This document shows positions 9,054-17,789 of a stretch of DNA of 64,000 nt, piece after piece; the first letter of the stretch is position 1; each line of letters begins with the position of its first letter. A program made the position numbers and the translations under genes. The notes beneath the pieces were generated by a model. That model saw only the letters and a list, made by a program, of their open reading frames with translations. It did not search any database and was not told the origin of the DNA. Origin of the DNA: Bacteroides finegoldii DSM 17565 (GTDB lineage: Bacteria > Bacteroidota > Bacteroidia > Bacteroidales > Bacteroidaceae); NCBI RefSeq assembly GCF_000156195.1, contig NZ_GG688323.1:170768-234767 (forward strand). Direction: 5' to 3'.

Positions 9054-9905
9054 ATGAAAAAACAATATGTCAGTTTGCTTGCTATTATACTTTCAGTAAG
9101 CGGCTTTTTCTTTTCTTGTCATGACAAGATGAACAAAAACACTGGTGCGTTACAGTTCGATAGTATCCGGGTAAATGAGACGGTACACCTCTTTAATGAT
9201 ACAGCCAAACCGGCATGTAACATCATCATCAATTTCACCTATTCCGACAAGTCAACGGATGATATGCTGAAAGACAGTCTGAATGCCTATTTCATATCCG
9301 CTTGTTTCGGCGACAAGTATATCGGAGAAAAGCCGGAGGAGGTTATAAAGCAATATACAGAGAATTATGTCAACGAATATCGCCGTGATCTGGAACCGAT
9401 GTATGCCGAAGACGAAAAAGACAAAGAGGACGAATCCTCCATCGGTGCCTGGTATTCATATTATAAAGGTATAGAAAGCCATGTACAACTATATGAAAAG
9501 GACTTGCTTGTATATCGCATCGACTATAACGAATATACCGGAGGCGCACACGGCATTTACATGACTACCTATCTGAATATGGACCTCACACTGATGCGTC
9601 CGCTCCGTCTCGATGACATCTTCGTAGGAGAATATAAAGATGCGCTGACCGACTTAATATGGAACCAGCTCATGGCTGATAATAAAGTGACGACTCACGA
9701 AGCATTGGAAGACATGGGCTATGCTTCTACCGGAGACATCACTCCAACCGAAAATTTCTATTTAAGCAAAGAAGGGGTAACTTTCTATTACAATGTCTAC
9801 GATATCACTCCATACGCTATGGGTCCTGTGAAAGTGACCGTGCCGTTCCCGATGATGGAGCATTTATTAGGCAGTAACCCGATTCTGGGAGAACTAAAAG
9901 ATTAA
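9054..9905 (+). CDS. DUF4163/DUF3298 (RsiV-like) lipoprotein
   Basis: This 283-residue protein starts with MKKQYVSLLAI and has a lipobox ending in FFFSC around residue 23, so it should be a lipid-anchored envelope protein. The body matches the DUF4163 plus DUF3298 pairing seen in RsiV-like proteins: IIINFTYSDKSTDD in the first half, then YTGGAHGIYMTTYLNMDL and LRLDDIFVG. The family is extracytoplasmic and in some bacteria binds lysozyme; here the function is unknown. The ATG at 9054 is preferred over the upstream TTG at 9003 because it gives a clean lipoprotein signal. The gene precedes rsmG by 23 nt and may be cotranscribed with it. Confidence 0.8.
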   Translation: MKKQYVSLLAIILSVSGFFFSCHDKMNKNTGALQFDSIRVNETVHLFNDTAKPACNIIINFTYSDKSTDDMLKDSLNAYFISACFGDKYIGEKPEEVIKQYTENYVNEYRRDLEPMYAEDEKDKEDESSIGAWYSYYKGIESHVQLYEKDLLVYRIDYNEYTGGAHGIYMTTYLNMDLTLMRPLRLDDIFVGEYKDALTDLIWNQLMADNKVTTHEALEDMGYASTGDITPTENFYLSKEGVTFYYNVYDITPYAMGPVKVTVPFPMMEHLLGSNPILGELKD

Positions 9906-9928
9906 ACTTCATAAAAAACGAAACAGCA

Positions 9929-10549
9929 GTGGAAATCATACTGAAATATTTTCCTGATCTGACAGAAGAGCAGCGTAAACAATTTGCAGCTCTATATGAC
10001 CTCTACATCGACTGGAACTCAAAAATCAACGTTATCTCCCGTAAGGATATCGAGAATTTATATGAACATCATGTGCTCCATTCGTTAGGCATTGCAAAAG
10101 TAATTCAATTCCGTCCCGGCACCAGTGTTATGGATTTAGGTACGGGCGGAGGTTTTCCGGGCATTCCTTTAGCAATATTATTTCCGGAAACCCAATTTCA
10201 TCTGGTTGACAGTATCGGTAAGAAAGTGCGCGTAGCCACTGAAGTGGCAAATGCCATCGGATTGAAAAATGTCACTTTCCGCCATGCCCGTGCCGAAGAA
10301 GAGAAGAGAATGTTCGATTTCGTTGTCAGCCGTGCAGTCATGCCTCTGGCGGATCTGATAAAGATCATCAAGAAAAACATTTCTTCCAAACAGCAGAATG
10401 CGTTGCCAAACGGATTGATCTGCCTTAAAGGCGGTGAGCTGGAACACGAAACAATGCCTTTCAAACATAAGACGGTCATTCACAACCTAAGTGACAATTT
10501 TAAGGAAGAGTTCTTTGAAACCAAAAAAGTGGTATATGTTCCGATTTAG
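9929..10549 (+). CDS. rsmG: 16S rRNA (guanine(527)-N7)-methyltransferase RsmG
   Basis: This 206-residue SAM-dependent methyltransferase modifies G527 of 16S rRNA. Family marks are LYDLYIDWNSKINVISRKDI near residue 27, the SAM-binding loop VMDLGTGGGFPGIPLAI around residues 67-83, and FVVSRAVMPL near residue 132. It starts at GTG; the next ATGs lie inside the conserved domain. Length is normal. It sits between the RsiV-like lipoprotein and the metallo-beta-lactamase-fold gene on the same strand. Confidence 0.93.
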   Translation: MEIILKYFPDLTEEQRKQFAALYDLYIDWNSKINVISRKDIENLYEHHVLHSLGIAKVIQFRPGTSVMDLGTGGGFPGIPLAILFPETQFHLVDSIGKKVRVATEVANAIGLKNVTFRHARAEEEKRMFDFVVSRAVMPLADLIKIIKKNISSKQQNALPNGLICLKGGELEHETMPFKHKTVIHNLSDNFKEEFFETKKVVYVPI

Positions 10550-10589
10550 AAACTATATGCTTGATATATAAGATAAATCATAGAGAACC

Positions 10590-11229
10590 ATGAAAATAAA
10601 GAGATTTGAGTTTAATATGTTTCCCGTAAACTGTTATGTTTTATGGGATGAAACAAAGGAAGCGGTTGTTATCGATCCGGGCTGCTTTTACGAAGAAGAA
10701 AAGCAGGTACTAAAAAAATTACATTCTATCAAATGAACTGAACGTGAAACATCTGCTGAATACTCATCTACACTTGGATCACATTTTCGGAAACCCGTTC
10801 ATGCTCAAAGAGTTCGGTCTGTCGGCAGAAGCAAACAAAGCGGATGAATATTGGATCGACGAAGCACCGAAGCAAAGTAGGATGTTTGGTTTTCAGTTGC
10901 AGGAAGCCCCTGTGCCATTGGGCAAATACTTGCATGATGGAGATATTATCACCTTCGGACATACCCAACTGGAAGCAATCCATGTGCCCGGCCATTCTCC
11001 CGGCAGTCTGGTGTACTATTGCAAAGAAGAGCACTGTATGTTTTCCGGTGATGTCCTGTTTCAAGGCAGTATCGGACGTGCAGACCTTACAGGAGGTAAC
11101 TTCGACGAACTGATAGAGCACATTTGCAGCCGTCTGTTCGTACTCCCTAACGAAACCGTCGTATATCCGGGACACGGTGCTCCTACGACCATCGGAATGG
11201 AAAAAGCAGAAAACCCTTTTTTTAGATAA
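10590..11229 (+). pseudogene. metallo-beta-lactamase-fold hydrolase (glyoxalase II-like), frameshifted
   Basis: The gene starts at ATG 10590 (MKIKRFEFNMFPVNCYVLWD) and has the family opening VVIDPGCFYEEEKQ. It then meets a TGA about 50 codons in. The rest, including metal ligands HLHLDHIFG, GHSPGSLVYY and VYPGHG, is in the +1 frame to 11229. Removing one A from the A7 run at 10712-10718 restores a continuous protein of about 212 residues. The natural role of such enzymes is hydrolysis of glutathione-type thioesters or similar esters; the substrate is unknown. The lesion may be a real mutation, a slippery tract or a sequencing error. gcvP follows after 20 nt. Confidence 0.8.
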
Positions 11230-11249
11230 AATATAATCCCCCACAAATT

Positions 11250-14099
11250 ATGAAAACCGATTTGTTAGCTAGCCGTCACATCGGCATCAATGAACAAGAC
11301 ACAGCCGTAATGCTTCGCAAGATTGGTGTAGAATCATTAGACGAACTTATTGACAAAACAATTCCTGCCAATATCCGGCTGAAAGAACCGCTTGCATTGA
11401 CTAGTCCGTTGACGGAATACGAATTTGGAAAACACATAGCCACATTGGCTGGTAAAAACAAACTTTATACGACCTATATTGGATTGGGTTGGTATAATAC
11501 GATTACTCCTGCCGTCATTCAACGGAATGTATTCGAGAATCCGGTGTGGTACACCTCTTATACTCCTTATCAGACGGAAGTATCACAGGGACGTCTGGAA
11601 GCATTGATGAACTTTCAGACTGCCGTATGTGACCTCACCGCCATGCCGCTAGCCAACTGCTCATTGCTCGACGAAGGTACTGCCGCTGCCGAAGCCGTAA
11701 GTATGATGTATGCCCTCCGCTCACGCGCACAGCAAAAGTCCGGCGCCAATGTAGTCTTTGTGGACGAAAATATTTTCCCGCAGACATTGGCTGTTATGAC
11801 AACACGTGCCGTTCCTCAAGGTATCGAACTGCGTGTCGGCAAATATAAAGAGTTCGAACCTTCACCGGAAATATTCGCCTGCCTCTTGCAATATCCCAAT
11901 TCCAACGGAAATGTGGAAGACTATGCCGCATTCACAGAGAAAGCGCATACGGCAGAATGCAAAGTGGCTGTTGCTGCCGATATTCTGAGCCTTGCCCTGC
12001 TGACTCCTCCGGGAGAATGGGGAGCGGACATCGTGTTTGGAACAACGCAACGTTTAGGTACGCCCATGTTCTATGGCGGTCCGTCTGCAGCCTACTTCGC
12101 CACACGGGATGAGTATAAGCGGAATATGCCGGGACGAATCATCGGATGGTCTAAAGATAAATATGGAAAACTCTGTTACCGGATGGCATTGCAGACTCGC
12201 GAACAGCACATCAAACGTGAAAAAGCGACCTCAAATATATGCACGGCACAGGCTCTGTTGGCCACAATGGCAGGCTTCTATGCAGTCTACCACGGACAGG
12301 AAGGAATTTCGACCATTGCCTCCCGCATCCACAGTATCACAGTGTTTCTCGACAAGCAACTGAAGAAATTCGGTTACACGCAAGTAAATGCACAATATTT
12401 CGACACACTGCGTTTTGAATTGCCCGAACACGTTTCCGCACAACAGATTCGCACGATTGCTCTTAGCAAGGAAGTTAATCTGAGGTATTACGAGAACGGA
12501 GACGTAGGTTTCAGTATTGACGAAACAACGGACATTGCAGCCGTTAATGTGCTGCTTTCCATTTTCGCCATTGCCTCCGGAAAGGACTATCAGAAGGTAG
12601 ACGACATCCCGGAAAGAAATACGATCAGCAAAGCCTTGAAACGTACGACTCCTTTCCTTACCCATGAAGTGTTCAGAAAATATCATACGGAAACGGAAAT
12701 GATGCGTTATATCAAACGCTTGGATCGAAAGGATATCTCATTGGCGCAATCCATGATCTCTCTCGGATCATGCACCATGAAGCTGAATGCAGCCGCAGAA
12801 ATGTTGCCTTTAAGCCGTTCCGAGTTTATGGGAATGCATCCGTTAGTTCCGGAAGACCAGGCGGAAGGGTATCGTGAACTTATAAGGAATTTGAGTGACG
12901 ACTTGAAGATTATTACCGGCTTCGCCGGTGTCAGCCTACAACCGAATTCGGGGGCTGCGGGAGAATATACGGGCCTTCGCGTTATTCGTGCCTATCTGGA
13001 AAGTATAGGTCAAGGACACCGGAACAAGATATTGATACCCGCATCGGCTCATGGAACGAATCCTGCATCGGCTATCCAGGCGGGATTTACAACAATCACC
13101 TGCGCGTGCGACGAGCACGGAAATGTGAAGATGGATGACTTACGTACCAAAGCCGAAGAGAACAAGGAGGAATTGGCTGCGCTGATGATCACTTATCCCT
13201 CCACCCACGGTATATTTGAAACGGAAATAAAAGAGATCTGCGACATTATCCATGCTTGCGGAGCGCAAGTATATATGGATGGAGCCAATATGAACGCGCA
13301 AGTGGGATTGACTAATCCGGGATTCATCGGCGCGGATGTCTGCCACTTGAATCTTCATAAGACATTCGCCTCACCACACGGTGGCGGAGGTCCGGGAGTA
13401 GGTCCTATCTGTGTAGCGGAACATCTGGTTCCTTTCCTGCCCGGACACGGTATCTTCGGCAATACACAGAATCAGGTATCGTCCGCTCCGTTCGGTAGTG
13501 CGGGTATTCTCCCCATTACATACGGATATATCCGGATGATGGGTACGGAAGGACTCACCCAAGCTACAAAAATAGCGATCTTGAACGCCAACTATCTGGC
13601 TGCCTGTCTGAAAGATACATACGGCATTGTCTATCGTGGAGCAAATGGTTTTGTTGGTCATGAGATGATTCTGGAATGCCGCAAAGTGTACGAAGAGACC
13701 GGTATCTCCGAAAATGACATCGCCAAGCGTTTGATGGACTACGGTTATCATGCCCCTACCCTCTCATTCCCTGTTCACGGCACATTGATGATTGAACCTA
13801 CGGAAAGCGAGAGTTTGGCGGAATTGGATAACTTCGTAGCTGTCATGCTGAATATCTGGAAAGAGATTCAGGAAGTGAAGAATGGCGAAGCGGACAAGAA
13901 CGATAATGTATTGGCTAACGCGCCGCATCCGGAATACGAGGTTGTGAATGACCGTTGGGAACATTCCTACACACGTGAGAAGGCAGCTTATCCGATAGAG
14001 AGTGTACGCGATAATAAATTCTGGGCAAATGTAGCACGTGTAGACAACACATTGGGAGACCGTAAGTTGCTACCCACTCGCTATGATACCTTTGAGTAA
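11250..14099 (+). CDS. gcvP: glycine dehydrogenase (decarboxylating), P protein of glycine cleavage system
   Basis: This 949-residue PLP enzyme decarboxylates glycine and passes the aminomethyl group to lipoylated H protein. It is the full-length single-chain form with both halves. The PLP lysine lies in NLHKTFASPHGGGGPG (Lys about residue 704). Other marks are SCTMKLNAAAEMLP and the opening ASRHIGINEQD, which is standard for the family. No gcvT or gcvH is adjacent, so the system is split in this genome. A terminator-like hairpin overlaps the stop codon. Confidence 0.96.
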   Translation: MKTDLLASRHIGINEQDTAVMLRKIGVESLDELIDKTIPANIRLKEPLALTSPLTEYEFGKHIATLAGKNKLYTTYIGLGWYNTITPAVIQRNVFENPVWYTSYTPYQTEVSQGRLEALMNFQTAVCDLTAMPLANCSLLDEGTAAAEAVSMMYALRSRAQQKSGANVVFVDENIFPQTLAVMTTRAVPQGIELRVGKYKEFEPSPEIFACLLQYPNSNGNVEDYAAFTEKAHTAECKVAVAADILSLALLTPPGEWGADIVFGTTQRLGTPMFYGGPSAAYFATRDEYKRNMPGRIIGWSKDKYGKLCYRMALQTREQHIKREKATSNICTAQALLATMAGFYAVYHGQEGISTIASRIHSITVFLDKQLKKFGYTQVNAQYFDTLRFELPEHVSAQQIRTIALSKEVNLRYYENGDVGFSIDETTDIAAVNVLLSIFAIASGKDYQKVDDIPERNTISKALKRTTPFLTHEVFRKYHTETEMMRYIKRLDRKDISLAQSMISLGSCTMKLNAAAEMLPLSRSEFMGMHPLVPEDQAEGYRELIRNLSDDLKIITGFAGVSLQPNSGAAGEYTGLRVIRAYLESIGQGHRNKILIPASAHGTNPASAIQAGFTTITCACDEHGNVKMDDLRTKAEENKEELAALMITYPSTHGIFETEIKEICDIIHACGAQVYMDGANMNAQVGLTNPGFIGADVCHLNLHKTFASPHGGGGPGVGPICVAEHLVPFLPGHGIFGNTQNQVSSAPFGSAGILPITYGYIRMMGTEGLTQATKIAILNANYLAACLKDTYGIVYRGANGFVGHEMILECRKVYEETGISENDIAKRLMDYGYHAPTLSFPVHGTLMIEPTESESLAELDNFVAVMLNIWKEIQEVKNGEADKNDNVLANAPHPEYEVVNDRWEHSYTREKAAYPIESVRDNKFWANVARVDNTLGDRKLLPTRYDTFE

Positions 14100-14136
14100 G
14101 CCCGGGGCTCACATTCCTTGAGGTGTGGGCTTATTT
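14098..14136 (+). terminator. terminator overlapping gcvP stop
   Basis: An outer stem of 6 bp (14098-14103 with 14127-14132) encloses a smaller CTCA/TGAG stem, followed by a short T-rich tail. It overlaps the gcvP TAA. Confidence 0.55.
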
Positions 14137-14164
14137 CTATAAGCCAAGGGGGCAAACAAACTGA

Positions 14165-14197
14165 AGCCTTGGAGAAACATTGATTTCCCCAAGGCTT
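14165..14197. terminator. hairpin between gcvP and nitroreductase gene
   Basis: A 9-bp perfect inverted repeat (14165-14173 with 14189-14197) with a 15-nt loop lies between convergent genes. Neither side has a strong T run, so termination is plausible but unproven. Confidence 0.35.
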
Positions 14198-14249
14198 ATG
14201 CTTTGTGACATAGAAGATAAGTCCAAGTGTAAATCTGAAAGTATGATTT

Positions 14250-14819
14250 CTACTTAACAATAGTTACAGTATCCGCTTTTACCTTCTTCTCTTTCATTGG
14301 AATCTTCGGATCGCCATATCCTAACGCAACACAGCCATATACTTTATGACTAACCGGTACTCCCAATGCAGTGATAAATTCACGTACTCCGGGATCATCA
14401 CAAGTCGTACCTAACTGATTGATCCAACAAGAGCCGATACCTAAAGACTGTGCAGCCAAAAACATATTCTCTATTGCACAAGCGCAATCCATACCCGCCC
14501 ACCATTGAGTAGGTTCGTTCGAAACGATTACCAAAGTCGGGGCATGATAGTAACAGCAATAAGCCTTATTGCGGGCACGTTCCTGCAAACGGACATCATC
14601 ACTTTTAGCAAAAGCTCCTTTTATGCGTTCATTTAGTTCTGCCAGTTTACTGACATTCTGGATAGCAGTGAAATGCCATGTTTCCAAATGCATTCCACTC
14701 GGAGCATACGTTGCAGCCTCCAGGATTGTCCGCAAATCTTCTTCCGGAACTTGTTGCTCCGTATAAGCACGCACGCTACGGCGCGCCTTGATGTTTTCTA
14801 AAACTTCATTTGTTTTCAT
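14250..14819 (-). CDS. nitroreductase family protein
   Basis: This 189-residue FMN-dependent oxidoreductase-type protein has the family opening ENIKARRSVRAYTEQQVP, which carries the FMN-phosphate-binding arginines, then ATYAPSGMHLETWHF and LGIGSCWINQLG. It should reduce nitro compounds, quinones or flavins with NAD(P)H in the cytoplasm; the substrate is unknown. The ATG at 14819 is preferred over the TTG at 14828 because it directly precedes the conserved start KTNEVLENI. The HpaII-like gene lies 70 nt upstream on the same strand. Confidence 0.88.
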   Translation of the reverse strand: MKTNEVLENIKARRSVRAYTEQQVPEEDLRTILEAATYAPSGMHLETWHFTAIQNVSKLAELNERIKGAFAKSDDVRLQERARNKAYCCYYHAPTLVIVSNEPTQWWAGMDCACAIENMFLAAQSLGIGSCWINQLGTTCDDPGVREFITALGVPVSHKVYGCVALGYGDPKIPMKEKKVKADTVTIVK

Positions 14820-14889
14820 GGGCGACAAGTGTTTTATATAAGTATATCATCATTATTAGTTTGACAGTCTCAATACTTTGTACTTTTTC

Positions 14890-15975
14890 CTACCGTTTGA
14901 CCAATCCGATCTTTGCGTTTAGTTTGAAATAATAGACCCCATTCTCCCTCTCCAAAAATCCGTATTTATCCTTCTCCAAAGATCCTTTTTCGAAGCGAGT
15001 ATTCAGAAACAAGAAATCTTCCATCACTTGTTTCTCGGATTTATGGTAGCAAAGCACATCTCCATTACCATCTACCAGCAGAATACCTTCCACTGCCGAA
15101 TCCAGCCCGGTATAAATCTTTGCAGGACGCATTCCCAATGCCAGTGCCATCAGAAATTGCTTTATTTTAAATTCATAGAACTTATGCTTGTTTATCAGCT
15201 CATCCTTGATCTTCAGCGGATTCATTTGTTTGATAATCTCCGTCAACTCACTCACACGCGATATGCCGTCAAGGTGCATAATACGAACCATCTCTGTCAG
15301 TACACGCGGGAAATGCAAATCAATCATCAAAAGATTGCTACGAAATACACGGTCGGCCACATCCGAATATTTAAGTACTCCTCCCAAACGTTCGATCATC
15401 ATCATACGCTCGGCAACTTCATTAGGGCTCTCCGGCAAAGCATTGATCTTGTTTACTGTCGGAGTAGCAAATTTAATCCCGGTCTGCTCCAGCTTAAGAT
15501 TCGCCGCACGCCCTCCATCCAACAATGGATTCATGGCACTCAACCGCGAACGGACATTAAATCCTCTCAAAGGCGCTTCCGAATGCCAGAATGCAATAGA
15601 GAAATCGGTGCGATCCTCCGTTTTTGCCTCCAAGTCGAAGATAGCCGCTTCATCCAGAAACTCCTCTACTCCATCCGGAGAGGTCACATCGTTTTCCGAA
15701 GAGGATTTAACCGCTTTCAGTATCAAGTCCGCTACGATACCGAAATCTTCACGAGACATAGTTTTAACTCCTGTTTCCCCTTCTATGCGAATCGTCTCTT
15801 CCTCAATATAATACCGACGTGTCCCGTCGTGCTCTTCCCTCTGAATCATTGCAACAGGCCAGAATATATCTCCTGCCTTTGCTTCCGCCGTGCCTAACGC
15901 TACTCTCCCGTCCGCCAACAAACGGAAGAAAGTATAAAGTTCACACCATTCTTTTTTAGTTGCTTCGAATGCCAT
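14890..15975 (-). CDS. HpaII family type II restriction endonuclease
   Basis: This 361-residue protein resembles the HpaII endonuclease family, whose founding member cuts CCGG. I base this on overall family resemblance: MAFEATKKEWCELYTFFRLL at the start, VAMIQREEHDGTRRYYIEEE, FNVRSRLSAMNPLLDGGRA mid-protein, and YYFKLNAKIGL at the end. Recognition has not been checked by search. A partner cytosine methyltransferase should normally be adjacent, but none is present; the neighbours are a nitroreductase and a C39-like peptidase. CCGG sites are frequent in this window, so the enzyme is inactive, has another specificity, or the methyltransferase is elsewhere. Confidence 0.7.
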   Translation of the reverse strand: MAFEATKKEWCELYTFFRLLADGRVALGTAEAKAGDIFWPVAMIQREEHDGTRRYYIEEETIRIEGETGVKTMSREDFGIVADLILKAVKSSSENDVTSPDGVEEFLDEAAIFDLEAKTEDRTDFSIAFWHSEAPLRGFNVRSRLSAMNPLLDGGRAANLKLEQTGIKFATPTVNKINALPESPNEVAERMMMIERLGGVLKYSDVADRVFRSNLLMIDLHFPRVLTEMVRIMHLDGISRVSELTEIIKQMNPLKIKDELINKHKFYEFKIKQFLMALALGMRPAKIYTGLDSAVEGILLVDGNGDVLCYHKSEKQVMEDFLFLNTRFEKGSLEKDKYGFLERENGVYYFKLNAKIGLVKR

Positions 15976-16078
15976 ATATTTTTTCTTTATTTTGCTACAA
16001 CTGTTTTTATCTTAATCTAATTTTATCCTATCTCTGCGACTGCTATCTTCCTTATTATATATAGGCTATAAGCAACTC

Positions 16079-16876
16079 CTACTGATTGATAACCTGCGGC
16101 AAAATTGCAGACGGCACAACCGGAGGAAGGATATGAGTCACCTCTTCCAACGGAGGGAGCTTGCCGACTTGTGCAAACAGGGAGTTCCGTATCCATTCTC
16201 CGGGAGTGACTACGATAAATCGTCCCGTCCAGCAACCATCAAAATAAGAAGGATTGCCCGGCTGTTTCTTAATAGGATAACAGATGTTTTCCCCTTTGCT
16301 CCGCATCTCCGGTGAACGTCCGGGATCATTCACCCACACATATTTGTCATCAATACCGCGAAGTACCATCCAATGTCCTCTCGGACCGGGACGCAAACCA
16401 CGAACCGCACCTGTATATCTCACATTCACAAGCACAGGTATACCACGATCGATATAATCTTTCAATATCCGATAATCTTTCTGCTGGAAATGTTCGGCAC
16501 TTATCATGTTTTCATAATAGCGTGCCAAAGAATCAATTTCAAAAGAATAGTATCCTCCTTGCCCTATCGAAGTGCGACGACGGAAAGGAGCACGCTTTTT
16601 CAGAAAGTAATTCCGCTGATATTCAATCAGTTTCTGTTCTGCATCCTGAGCTGTGCGTTGCGTATCAGCCGTCATCCCTTTAAAATAATCAAAGACCATT
16701 AACGAGGAAGCCAGAGAACAATGCGAATAAGGGTATCCCGCTATTTTCTGCGAATACCAAGGAACAGGAATGTTGTTGGGAGCGAACTTTTGAGCTTCCT
16801 GTGCACAGGCTTGTACACCGTTCCACACAAGAAAAACCAAAAGTAATCTCGATATCATGTAGTATTTCTTTCTCAT
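16079..16876 (-). CDS. exported C39-like cysteine peptidase family protein
   Basis: This 265-residue protein has a signal peptide (MISRLLLVFLVWNGVQACAQ); the Ala-Cys-Ala site might also be a lipobox. The C39_2-type papain-like core is visible: VPWYSQKIAGYPYSHCSLAS with the candidate catalytic Cys around residue 54, GHWMVLRGID with the His, and WVNDPG with the Asp. It should act in the periplasm or at the surface; the substrate is unknown. The ATG at 16876 is chosen over a TTG at 16885. On the same strand as the YigZ-type gene upstream. Confidence 0.75.
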   Translation of the reverse strand: MRKKYYMISRLLLVFLVWNGVQACAQEAQKFAPNNIPVPWYSQKIAGYPYSHCSLASSLMVFDYFKGMTADTQRTAQDAEQKLIEYQRNYFLKKRAPFRRRTSIGQGGYYSFEIDSLARYYENMISAEHFQQKDYRILKDYIDRGIPVLVNVRYTGAVRGLRPGPRGHWMVLRGIDDKYVWVNDPGRSPEMRSKGENICYPIKKQPGNPSYFDGCWTGRFIVVTPGEWIRNSLFAQVGKLPPLEEVTHILPPVVPSAILPQVINQ

Positions 16877-16937
16877 CCGGTTCAATTTCTCTTTCTCTCC
16901 TATTCTACTTTCAGTATATTAACTGGCACTTTTCCAT

Positions 16938-17555
16938 TCAATGATTTTCTTCTTCATCCAAAATCCGAGCCGTTTCTACCTTTTCCAGCCGAGCACGCAG
17001 TTTCGCCATCATCGAACGACGAATGCGCAATGTCATACTGCAATCCATATCATACGACTGATTGAGTATTTCCGGTTCTTCTTCCTTCACGATACGCATT
17101 ATATCATTCATAAAAGGATACTCAAACATAACAGTCACTTCCTCGTCCACCGTTTTTTCTATGATTGTAGCGGCAGCAATGGCTTCGGCAGCAGCAGCCT
17201 TGTAAGCTACAATCAATCCGCTTGTGCCCAACTTGATTCCACCGAAATAACGGACTACAATGATCAATATATCTGTCAACTCGTTCGAATTGATTTGTCC
17301 GAGAATCGGTTTTCCTGCAGTGCCCGAAGGCTCTCCGTTATCATTGGCCCGAAAATCCTTGCGTGCTGCTCCGAGCATATAGGCATAACACACATGGCGC
17401 GCATCATAGTATTTCTTCTGATACGTTTCAAGATGCGCCTTTATTTCATCAAGGCTACGCACAGGAAGAGCGATAGCGATAAACTTGCTTCGCTTTTCCG
17501 TATAAATACCTTCAGAGGGTTCGGAGATGGTTTTATAAGTATCTTCAGCAGTCAT
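16938..17555 (-). CDS. YigZ/IMPACT family (UPF0029) protein
   Basis: This 205-residue protein has the two-domain YigZ layout. An N-terminal IMPACT domain shows EKRSKFIAIALPV, KYYDARHVCYAYMLG, DNGEPSGTAGKPIL and VVRYFGGIKLGTSGL. A smaller C-terminal DUF1949-like domain follows. Proteins of this family are linked to translation control in eukaryotes, but the bacterial role is not settled. Length is typical. Its ATG lies near 17555. The 230-nt gap upstream contains a dyad described separately. Confidence 0.88.
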   Translation of the reverse strand: MTAEDTYKTISEPSEGIYTEKRSKFIAIALPVRSLDEIKAHLETYQKKYYDARHVCYAYMLGAARKDFRANDNGEPSGTAGKPILGQINSNELTDILIIVVRYFGGIKLGTSGLIVAYKAAAAEAIAAATIIEKTVDEEVTVMFEYPFMNDIMRIVKEEEPEILNQSYDMDCSMTLRIRRSMMAKLRARLEKVETARILDEEENH

Positions 17556-17697
17556 GTTGCAAAGATACGGCTTTACACGGAAAATACCATCTGTCGTTTG
17601 GAAATATTAAATGATACGTTTGCCACAAATATACGGTTGATGTGGCACAAAGGAGCAGTCGTTTCGCTATAAACAACCGCTCTTTTTCATCGAAACA

Positions 17698-17747
17698 AGC
17701 GGTCGATCTGACGCAATTAACCGTATGATTGCAACAGATCGACCGCT
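17698..17747. repeat. 13-bp inverted repeat downstream of DUF1015 gene
   Basis: The arms 17698-17710 and 17735-17747 are perfect reverse complements with a 24-nt loop. The region 17556-17789 holds nothing else I can call. On the minus strand it lies 3' of the DUF1015 gene and could end its transcript. Confidence 0.5.
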
Positions 17748-17789
17748 CAATTTTATAAGATATCAGCTCTTGTTATAAGATGACGGTTA

